Assembly (NCBI GenBank): GCA_037576195.1
Contig: CM075101.1
Coordinates: 372,001-436,000, forward strand
DNA: 64,000 bases
Origin: Phytoseiulus persimilis
Lineage: Eukaryota > Arthropoda > Arachnida > Mesostigmata > Phytoseiidae
Direction of reading: 5' to 3'
The translations under genes were made by a program, and so were the position numbers. The notes beneath the pieces were generated by a model. It was not told the origin of the DNA. It did not search any database and was given only the letters and a program-made list of their open reading frames with translations. This document shows, one piece after another, positions 48,001 through 56,694 of this stretch. Within the stretch, counting starts at the first letter, position 1, and each line of letters begins with the position of its first letter.

Positions 48001-51000
48001 GAGTTGGAAAGTAATGCTCAGATTGGTCTCGGAATCACCCCTCCAGAGTTGGAAAGTAATGCTCAGATTGGTCTCGGAATCACCCCTCAGATTGGAGTCA
48101 CCCCTCCAGAGTTGGAAAGTAATGCTCAGATTGGTCTCGGAATCACCCCTCCAGAGTTGGAAAGTAATGCTCAGATTGGTCTCGGAATCACCCCTCCAGA
48201 GTTGGAAAGTAATGCTCAGATTGGTCTCGGAATCACCCCTCCAGAGTTGGAAAGTAATGCTCAGATTGGTCTCGGAATCACCCCTCCAGAGTTGGAAAGT
48301 AATGCTCAGATTGGTCTCGGAATCACCCCTCCAGAGTTGGAAAGTAATGCTCAGATTGGTCTCGGATCACCCCTCCCAGAGTTGGAAAGTGCTCAGATTG
48401 GTCTCGGAATCACCCCTCCAGAGTTGGAAAAGTAATGCTCAGATTGGTCTCGGAATCACCCCTCCAGAGTTGGAAAGTAATGCTCAGATTGGTCTCGGAA
48501 TCACCCCTCCAGAGTTGGGAAGTAATGCTCAGATTGGTCTCGGAATCACCCCTCCAGAGTTGGAAGTAATGCTCAGATTGGTCTCGGAATCACCCCTCCA
48601 GAGTTGGAAAGTAATGCTCAGATTGGTCTCGGAATCACCCCCCTCCAGAGTTGGAAAGTAATGCTCAGATTGGTCTCGGAATCACCCCTCCAGAGTTGGG
48701 AAAGTAATGCTCAGATTGGTCTCGGAATCACCCCTCCAGAGTTGGAAAGTAATGCTCAGATTGGTCTCGGAATCACCCCTCCAGAGTTGGAAAGTAATGC
48801 TCAGATTGGTCTCGGAATCACCCCTCCAGAGTTGGGAAGTAATGCTCAGATTGGTCTCGGAATCACCCCCCAGAGTTGGAAAGTAATGCTCAGATTGACC
48901 CCGGAATCACCCCTCCAGAGTTGGAAAGTAATGCTCAGATTGGTCTCGGAATCACCCCTCCAGAGTTGGAAAGTAATGCTCAGATTGTCTCGGAATCACC
49001 CCTCCAGAGTTGGGAAAGTAATGCTCAGATTGGTTCTCGGAATCACCCCTCCAGAGTTGGAAAGTAATGCTCAGATTGGTCTCGGAATCACCCCTCCAGA
49101 GTTGGAAAGTAATGCTCAGATTGGTCTCGGGAATCACCCCTCCAGAGTTGGGAAGTAATGCTCAGATTGGTCTCGGAATCACCCCTCCAGAGTTGGAAAA
49201 GTAATGCTCAGATTGGTCTCGGAATCACCCCTCCAGAGTTGGGAAGTAATGCTCAGATTGGTCTCGGAATCACCCCTCCAGAGTTGGGAAGTAATGCTCA
49301 GATTGGTCTCGGAATCACCCCTCCAGAGTTGGAAAGTAATGCTCAGATTGGTCTCGGAATCACCCCTCCAGAGTTGGAAATGCTCAGATTGGTCTCGGAA
49401 TCACCCCTCCAGAGTTGGAAGTAATGCTCAGATTGGTCTCGGAATCACCCCTCCAGAGTTGGAAAGTAATGCTCAGATTGGTCTCGGAATCACCCCTCCA
49501 GAGTTGGAAAAAAGTAATGCTCAGATTGGTCTCGGAATCACCCCTCCAGAGTTGGGAAGTAATGCTCAGATTGGTCCCGGAATCACCCCTCCAGAGTTGG
49601 AAAAGTAATGCTCAGATTGGTCTCGGAATCACCCCTCCAGAGTTGGGAAAGTAATGCTCAGATTGGTCTCGGAATCACCCCTCCAGAGTTGGAAGTAATG
49701 CTCAGATTGGTCTCGGAATCACCCCTCCAGAGTTGGAAAGTAATGCTCAGATTGGTCTCGGAATCACCCCTCCAGAGTTGGGAAGTAATGCTCAGATTGG
49801 TCCGGAATCACCCCTCCAGAGTTGGAAAGTAATGCTCAGATTGGTCTCGGAATCACCCCTCCAGAGTTGGGAAGTAATGCTCAGATTGGTCTCGGAAATC
49901 ACCCCTCCAGAGTTGGAAAGTAATGCTCAGATTGGTCTCGGAATCACCCCTCCAGAGTTGGAAAGTAATGCTCAGATTGGTCTCGGGAATCACCCCTCCA
50001 GAGTTGGGAAGTAATGCTCAGATTGGTCTCGGAATCACCCCTCAGAGTTGGAAAGTAATGCTCAGATTGGTCTCGGAATCACCCCTCCAGAGTTGGAAAG
50101 TAATGCTCAGATTGGTCTCGGAATCACCCCTCCAGAGTTGGGAAGTAATGCTCAGATTGGTCTCGGAATCACCCCTCCAGAGTTGGAAGTAATGCTCAGA
50201 TTGGTCTCGAATCACCCCTCCAGAGTTGGAAAGTAATGCTCAGATTGGTCTCGGAATCACCCCTCCAGAGTTGGAAAGTAATGCTCAGATTGGTCTCGGA
50301 ATCACCCCTCCAGAGTTGGAAAGTAATGCTCAGATTGGTCTCGGAATCACCCCTCCAGAGTTGGGAAGTAATGCTCAGATTGGTCCCGGAATCACCCCTC
50401 CAGAGTTGGAATAATGCTCAGATTGGTCTCGGAATCACCCCTCCAGAGTTGGAAAGTAATGCTCAGATTGGTCTCGGAATCACCCCTCCAGAGTTGGAAA
50501 GTAATGCTCAGATTGGTCTCGGAATCACCCCTCCAGAGTTGGAAAGTAATGCTCAGATTGGTCTCGGAATCACCCCTCCAGAGTTGGAAAGTAATGCTCA
50601 GATTGGTCTCGGAATCACCCCTCCAGAGTTGGAAAGTAATGCTCAGATTGGTCTCGGAATCACCCCTCCAGAGTTGGAAAGTAATGCTCAGATTGGTCTC
50701 GGAATCACCCCTCCAGAGTTGGGAAATGTAGATAATGGAATCACCCCTCAGATCAGATTGGTCTCGGAATCACCCCTCCAGAGTTGGAAAGTAATGCTCA
50801 GATTGGTCTCGGAATCACCCCTCCAGAGTTGGAAAGTAATGCTCAGATTGGTCGGAATCACCCCTCCAGAGTTGGAAAGTAATGGTCAGATTGGTTCTAG
50901 AATCACCCCCCTCCACGTTTTGAAAAGTATGGTCAATTGGTTCTAGAATCACCCCTCCAGCTTTTGAAAAGTATAGTCAGACTCGTACCGGAATCACCTC

Positions 51001-51060
51001 TCCAGACTCGGGGGAGTATGTTCAGATTGGTCCCAGAATCACCTTCATGTCTTTCAGAAA
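42100..51060 (+). repeat. 45-bp satellite array 1 (about 180 units), inside copia B
   Basis: Tandem units with consensus phase GGAATCACCCCTCCAGAGTT + GGGAAGTAATGCTCAGATTG + GTCTC, 45 bp each. Three units at 42100-42254 are separated from the main array (42861 to about 50920) by a foldback element. Units are very similar; about 12-15 near 46905-47465 are identical, and a 405-bp higher-order period is visible at 43021-43620. From about 50890 to 51060 the units become diverged, with ACGTTTTGAAAAGTATGGTC-type sequence, then pass into copia RT sequence. Because 45 is a multiple of three, two forward frames and one reverse frame stay open; I do not regard these as genes. Confidence 0.97.
42255..42860. 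mobile_element. Foldback element with 9-bp target duplication (Mutator-like?)
   Basis: The element is 606 bp and its two halves are imperfect reverse complements. The left arm starts AGACTTCAATTCCCGTAATA and the right arm, read in reverse complement, starts CAGACATCAATTTCCGTATT. Similarity continues for about 180 bp strongly and more weakly to a central 16-bp palindrome AACTCTCGCGAGAGTT (42582-42597). It is flanked by CCCCGGAAT on both sides (42246-42254 and 42861-42869), where the satellite phase requires only one copy, so this is a target duplication of 9 bp. Long inverted repeats with 9-bp duplications suggest a non-autonomous Mutator-like element. No coding capacity is seen. Confidence 0.8.
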
Positions 51061-51065
51061 AAGTG

Positions 51066-52740
51066 CGGACAAATGACAGAAATCACCCCAGAGCGTGAGC
51101 GAAAACGCAAACCAGCCTGGATGGAGGATTTTGCATGCGCGTGTGGGCCGAGTTCTACGACAGACCTGGACTGCCCATTGACTGTTGCGGAAGCGAATGT
51201 CCAGATCGGATTCAGAACTATAGAAATCAGCCATGGAGTCTGAGATGAGCGCGCACGCGAAGAACGGGACGTGGGTCCTCGTAGATCGACCTCCTGGGCG
51301 GAGGGTAATAACTTCGAAATGGGTATTCCAGCTCAAACGGGACAAAGACGGACGTGTAACGAAGTACAAAGCGAGATTGGTAGGTCGTGGTTGTTCCCAG
51401 ACGAAGGGAGTCGACTATGACGAAACGTATTCCCCAGTGGTCAAGATCACGACTCTTCGATTCTTATTCGCCACCGCGGCGCAGAAAGGTTGGTCAGTTC
51501 ATCAGCTAGACGTTGAAACTGCCTACCTCCACGGAAAGCTAGGATCCGAGGAGATTTTCATGGAGCAGCACTCATGAGCTGTTCAAAGTGGAAGAGAAGG
51601 TCTGCCTCCTGAAAAGATCTCTATACGGCTCGAAGCAAGCGGGTCGTGTCTGGTTCGAGACGCTGAACAAAACTTTGAAAACGCTCGCTCTGACTGAGCT
51701 CAAGTCGGACAGGTGTTGCTACTACTTTACTCAGGGCAGTAGTGTAGTGTAATGGTGTTTGACAATCTATGTCGACGATTTTCTGATTTTCACTAATGAC
51801 CAAGAATTGAAGACTAAGCTGGTGGATTGTCTTCAAAAAAGTATTCCCCGATGAAAGATCTCGGGCCAGATTGGAGCCCAGTACTGCCTTGGTATCCGAA
51901 TCACTATGCATCCTGAGATCAGAACCATTCTCTTGGATCAGAAGGAGAACATCCTTGGAGTTTTGAAGAGATTCGGGCTTTCTGATGCGAAAACCACGTC
52001 AACGCCTCTGGAAGCAGGCGCAAAGCTTGCCAAGAGAGGTGACCAAGAACCGAAAACTGACGCTCCCTACCGCGAGGCCGTGGGATGCTTGATACACATT
52101 TCCCAAGTGACGCCGTCCGACATATCATGCGGTAAGCGTGGGTCAGTCAGTTCTGCGCCGATCCAAGTGAGGCCCACTGGGCGGCGGTCAAGCGTATCAT
52201 GCGTTATTTGAAAGGCACCGTAGATCTAAAACTGAAGTTCGACGGGGGACAAGACGAGTCCCTGAAAAGGGTTCTCCGACATTGCTGCAGACTGGGGGCG
52301 GTTGCGTTGATTGCAGGAAATCGACCACAGGATACGTTTTCATCGCGGCGGGGGCAGGCATCTCTTGGAACAGCAAGAAAACAGCCGACGGTAGCGCTGT
52401 CAACCACGGAAGCTGAGTACATGGCTTGTTCGGCGGCTTGTCAGGAGATAAAATGGTTGTCGAATTTCGATGAGCTACCCTGCGTGACTGTCGACCGTCC
52501 AATGATATTGTATTGCGATAATCAAGGTGCCGTACTGCTCAGCGACAATTATGTCCAACACAAAAGAACGAAACACATAGATTTGCGACATCATTACATC
52601 CGGGAGATGGTTTCGAGCGGTTCTGACAACCGCGATGACTGCAGACATACTAACGAAAAGTCTCACGCCGGATAAGTTCCAGAAGTGCAGGAAAGAAAAC
52701 TCGGGCTTTCTTAAGACAGCAGCAGCAGATCACGAGCAAG
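51066..52740 (+). pseudogene. Copia B reverse transcriptase and RNase H (broken)
   Basis: Copia coding resumes near 51090 with KRKPAWMEDFACACG. The RT start (51233-51577) holds KWVFQLKRDKDGRVTKYKAR, YDETYSPVVKITTLRF and HQLDVETAYLHGKL with the first catalytic Asp. A frameshift leads to a stop at 51575-51577. Further on, LLKRSLYGSKQAGRVWFE, the YVDD motif in LTIYVDDFLIF (about 51760) and QYCLGIRI follow in changing frames. RNase H keeps STTEAEYMACSAACQEIKWL and LYCDNQGAVLL (about 52398-52543), but its first acidic block near 52270-52310 is disrupted. Unlike the clean gag-integrase half, this half carries many indels. Confidence 0.9.
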
Positions 52741-52746
52741 GGAGGG
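52738..52746 (+). promoter_or_regulatory. Copia B polypurine tract
   Basis: AAGGGAGGG directly abuts the 3' LTR, as expected for the plus-strand primer of an LTR element. Confidence 0.75.
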
Positions 52747-52915
52747 TGTTGAGCTGACGTAGCAAAAACTGCTCTTGATCAGTCTTCGTTATCCAAATAG
52801 TATATATAGAGGTGTGGAAATAAAATATTCTTTACTTCGTTCCACCACTAGTCCACGTGTGCTTAGTCTCTCACTCTGTCTGGCCAGTTACCATCTAGGA
52901 TTGGGTAACTCATCA
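52747..52915 (+). repeat. Copia B 3' LTR
   Basis: 169 bp, TG...CA, two differences from 39684-39852. It contains an intact AATAAA in GGAAATAAAATATTC, a plausible poly(A) signal. CTTCT directly follows as target duplication. Confidence 0.96.
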
Positions 52916-53609
52916 CTTCTGTACTTCCTGACGCGCTGCTTCAGCCAGCAAGCGCTCCGTCACCATTTCTGTCGTGATCAGATCGCCCACGCCCGAAATG
53001 CTCTGGGATTAACGGGTTGAATTCCTCTGGTAACTTCATCAGAATGAGACCAGCCAGAAGACGATCTTTGATTTCTCCATCGATGGCTTTCAACTTCTGC
53101 GCTGCTTATCTTCCGGTTCAGGTACTCCCCATACCTTTGCAGTCGATGAATCGTACACTGGTCAGCTCGTCAAGAAGAGCTACCTCTCTGTACAGACCTT
53201 TTGGCTGGTACAATTTTTCCAGCTCATCCCAGATCTCTTTCCCCAGTTTTCTTGTCCCGGATTGAAGAGAAAAGGCTGCTCATGATCCCTGATACAATAG
53301 CACCTTTCGCTCTTCTCTCTTGACGATCATCCTTTCTTGAGCCCTCGACGAAATCCCATAAATCAGTTGAACAGGGTGGGATTCCATTGCGAATTTCCAG
53401 TCAAGATAATTGGAAGCTCCTTTCAACTTCTCGAATGAGCTTGGTACAGCGACATTCTGCACGACTGCTCCGGACCCTGCTGACGTTGCACAATCGTTCG
53501 GTGCCATCTGTCGATCCGCTGCGACCTCTTCTTGCACGGACTCTAAGACGTCTTCGTAGAGCTCTGCTTGCTTGTCTTCGCCCTGTCCCTCCGGGTGTCC
53601 TGGGCCCAT
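52916..53609 (-). pseudogene. Copia A gag, N-terminal half (broken)
   Basis: This is the part of element A's gag cut off by element B. It starts at ATG 53609, which lies inside the primer-binding site, and the frame 53609-53280 contains VVQNVAVPSSFEKLKG and ASNYLDWKFAMES, closely matching the gag of element B. After TGA/TAA-type breaks and frame changes near 53280-53250 the remaining gag core can be followed to 52916, where it meets the CTTCT duplication. The two halves of gag together would have been continuous before the insertion. Confidence 0.88.
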
Positions 53610-53613
53610 AACC
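53601..53613 (-). promoter_or_regulatory. Copia A primer-binding site
   Basis: On the minus strand GGTTATGGGCCCA directly follows the 5' LTR, identical to the site in copia B, and again contains the gag ATG. Confidence 0.88.
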
Positions 53614-53734
53614 TGATGGATCTACTTAGCAAGGATAACCAGACGAACGCTAGAAGAAGTGACGATTGCATTTGAATCGCTTCTATTTATAGTCGCCCGA
53701 GACAACGATGCTGGGCATGCGCACCAATCTTTCA
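53614..53734 (-). repeat. Copia A 5' LTR
   Basis: 121 bp; it differs from 36332-36452 at five positions. On the minus strand it keeps a TATAAATAG box. AAACC directly follows on the plus strand. Confidence 0.95.
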
Positions 53735-53739
53735 AAACC

Positions 53740-54058
53740 TTTCGGAAAATGTAGAGGAAAGACCACTCGAAGACAAGGCGGTATCTCATCTACACTCGAT
53801 TATGTACAATGTACATCCGCTTATCATGATGTGATCGACATGCACATAGACGAGGACAAAGAAATCCTTCATTAGAGTGACCATACAGATGGGCAGGGGT
53901 AAGAGGCAAAGTTCAACCAAAGAAGGCAAGACTGGAAGCGATAAGGTGGAAGGAAGCGGCGAAAATGGTGTCAAACCAATTGGATACTCGAGTTCGATCA
54001 ATGAGATCACGCCATGCCTCATCGTGGAGCTCTGTAGAGAAAGGAGACTGAGTGTTTA
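53740..54058 (+). pseudogene. Second LINE, resumed endonuclease end
   Basis: Directly after the AAACC duplication the LINE endonuclease continues with GGISSTLDYV (about 53779-53808, the family STIDY motif), a short helix region, a TAG and then SDHTDG (about 53874-53892), the terminal catalytic Asp-His motif. A basic stretch with WKEAAKMVSNQLDTR (about 53948-53990) follows, typical of the linker before the polymerase. One frameshift lies between the junction and the first motif. No reverse transcriptase of this LINE was found further right. Confidence 0.7.
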
Positions 54059-56694
54059 AGCTTGAACTGGGGTGGGTAACTAACGACCCTGACTCCAATC
54101 CGGGCCAAACTTTGATACACTCTGAAGTGGTTGACCAGCAGTTCCACCGCTGATATTCTTCAGCGTTGATAGAACCCTGGAACTCATGATTCCAAACAAC
54201 CCAGTGAACTCAGTATCAAATGAGGCTGTGAACTCAGACGAAATGCTCGTCAGAGTGGATTCGATTCAAAGAAGAATCAGTACTCATGCCTACAGGAATG
54301 GTTGACGATGGCGCTAGAGTCGCGCGCTCTAAAATTTCTCTCTTGGTAACAACAACGATGACAGGTGTGAAGTTCCAGTCCAAAGTTCATGGAAGATGAG
54401 TCGAGATTTCGTCGGAGAGACTCGCTCGCAAGGAGTCCGAGTCACCACTGACCACGACACGCTGTCAGTTCTCTTTGGTTCCGAACTGACAGTGACGGCT
54501 TTGATTCAAATTAGCAAAAGCACGCCTGTAGAAATTGTCTTGGGAAAGAAACCCAAATGGCAGAAGATGAGCTTGACTTCTAACGTGCCGAGAAGCTGTT
54601 ATGGATTTTGTTGCAGCATTATGTTTTGCACGTGCTTGGAACCGAAGTCAATGATACCCAAACTGCTGTCCTGCTGCTGCTACTTACGGTTGTTGTGGAC
54701 TCTGACCAAGGTTGACTCGAAGGGAGGACAATCCTTCGAGGCTCTGTCAGAGCAATGCATGCCCTAGTGGATGAATGAACAGGTCACTGTACGAAGGCTA
54801 TGCGTATGCGTATGAGCCACTGACTCTGTCAACACTGGGTATTGACTCAAAAGAAAATCACGCTCGACGAAAAAGCGCGAGAGAAGCCGTGATTGACACG
54901 TCATCATGTGAAGTATGAAATCCATGATAGACATTGCATGGTGCGGTCAACAAATGTCCTGTACTTTGTGAAAACAGGAGAGTGGGCTCCTGGAACAGGG
55001 ATAACTCACTCCAGTCAAGGAACGGTTCTGGAGTTTCCCTCAGGATAGATGACTCTTGATCGTCATAAAATGGTGTATCAATTGAGTAACCAACAAGCTG
55101 GTGAGAGTTGACTTAGCAGGAACGCATTCAGTCCGGAGAAATCATTGAGGACATGAACAAGGTAATGAGCCTTCCTGAGCACCTCACCATTTTGGGATTC
55201 AAGTTGACGGTCTGATCAGCTGTTTTTTCATTGACTCTACTTGGTGCATGTACTGATGGTAAACATTGACCCCGCAGGAGATCGTGAGAGGGTCACATTC
55301 AGGTCTTCCAGTAACAGAGAACTGGTGAAGACGCAAGACGCAAGATACGAGAACAAAGATGAAGTCAAGTGCACAATGACATGAGACAAAAAAGATTGTC
55401 TGAACATGCCGGCATGACTGAAACAGCATGCCCAATGAATCTTTGCTCCGATTATCGAAAAGGAGATCGTCTAAGGAGAGGGGTGGATTCCGATCCTCTC
55501 GGTGCTAATAGCATGGCGACTGGCGATATTGTAATGGAATTATCAATCTCGGATTCCTTGCTTCCTCGACCCTGCTTATGAATATGGCGGGTTAAATCCA
55601 AGCGGAAGTTGAGATGGAGGGAGGAGAGTTCTTTGGTCGAAAAAGTCGCGTGGAAGCAATTATGCTAGTGATTCTCGATTAAACTGAGAACACATCCACC
55701 GAGGCAAAGCGAATGCTTTAGAGAATGCTTCGAACACACCTCACTGATAGGCTAACTGACTAACGTAGATCTTGCTGAAGCATGGGAGGATGAATTGATC
55801 CTAGAATTCAAAAAGGATATTCCTCACCTGGATGCCTGCAGAAGATCAGGGGTTATGTGGAACACCCAAAGAGGTTTGATCTCGGTGAAATCTGTTCAAT
55901 TGAGCAGACAAGAGCACTAGACTCCCGAGAAGGTCAGGTTGGAAGTGTGAATCGTGTTTCGACTCTCCCAATCAGGAAAATGACCTGGAACAATCTCCCT
56001 AGGAGGTAATCTCAAAAGTCACATGTGATAGCCTCATCTGGATACCTCAGGGATTGAAAAGTTCCGAAAGCAACAAAACAAAACTGGTAAAACAAGGCAG
56101 AGCATTACGATGGAAATATAGTTTCTGTTGGACAATCTCGCAGAGAGCCGATACAGAGCTGTCTCTCGAGAACCTCGAATGCTCATGTCCTCGATCCTGA
56201 CTTCAACAACCGACAGCCGGAACGTGGTCTCATCACGAGAACCAGCTCCAGCTTGTCCAGAGTGCGATGTGAGAGGGGTTGTTGGTCTGGAAACTCATCA
56301 GACATCATTATCAGCCCCCACCGATATCGGAGATGTTCAAGTGCCGAGAACGACTGTGCTAAACGATTACAACATGATGAGCACCAGACTCATATTCAGG
56401 ATAACCGTAAGCAAAACTGGTTGAGCTGACGTATCAGTTTGGACTATCATCTCGGTACAGTACTATTCAGACTGTGTCACTAATGGCAAAAGTTTCTTAT
56501 CTCGAGCCAAACTACCCGAAAACGGAGTGATTTCCGGGTCGATCCGATAACTTTTTTTTCACCTCAATAGTCACCGGGCTCATCTCATGTCCCTGGCTGA
56601 AAACGCGCCGACAACGTACCCCCCGCAGCAGGTTGGAGAAACATCGCGGCAAACGGCTCCTGGTTCGAACAAGAAAACTTTGACTCCTCCTTTG
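54059..56694. other. Stretch with no recognised gene between nest and satellite array 2
   Basis: No reverse transcriptase of the second LINE, no BEL integrase end and no LTR are recognised. Frames are short and without clear motifs. Around 56418-56433 the bases TGGTTGAGCTGACGTA resemble the first bases of the copia B LTR, but the similarity stops after about 14 bp. Confidence 0.45.

Larger units (their letters stand above)
39684..52915 (+). mobile_element. Ty1/copia element B (plus), carrying a satellite array
   Basis: A plus-strand copia element with 169-bp LTRs at 39684-39852 and 52747-52915 (2 differences), a primer-binding site at 39853-39865, a purine tract AAGGGAGGG before the 3' LTR and a perfect 5-bp target duplication CTTCT (39679-39683 and 52916-52920). 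It lies in the gag of element A in the opposite direction. The internal part is about 13 kb instead of the usual 4-5 kb because 41993 to about 51065 is foreign: a leader with a hairpin, about 180 units of a 45-bp satellite and a foldback element. About 90 codons between integrase and RT are lost at this site. Proteins are close to those of element A, but the LTRs are unrelated. Confidence 0.95.
36332..53734 (-). mobile_element. Ty1/copia element A (minus), interrupted by element B
   Basis: A complete minus-strand Ty1/copia element with 121-bp LTRs at 53614-53734 (5') and 36332-36452 (3'), a primer-binding site directly next to the 5' LTR, gag-pol, a GAGGGGG purine tract next to the 3' LTR and a perfect 5-bp target duplication AAACC (36327-36331 and 53735-53739). 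The LTRs differ at 5 of 121 positions. Its gag is split by element B at 39684-52915. Apart from that insertion it has a deletion of about 80 codons before the integrase, two nonsense codons in the polymerase region and damage in the gag half right of element B. Inserted in the endonuclease of the second LINE. Confidence 0.95.

Noticed and set aside
42100-51060. CRISPR array or protein-coding repeat gene
   Set aside because: Units are contiguous with no unique spacers, and this is animal DNA. Frames stay open only because 45 is divisible by three, with stops introduced at each indel.
53614-53734. A long 120-bp duplication of LINE sequence flanking the nest
   Set aside because: At first it looked like a duplicated piece of LINE. 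It has TG...CA ends, 5-bp flanking duplications, an adjacent primer-binding site and a purine tract, so it is an LTR pair.
54420-54600. RNase H or integrase remnant (TTDHDTLSVLFG, TPVEIVLGKKPKW)
   Set aside because: The short resemblances to retroelement motifs lack the neighbouring conserved blocks, so I do not call a domain.
56418-56433. Third copia LTR fragment
   Set aside because: Only about 14 bp match the start of the copia B LTR, and the following sequence is unrelated.
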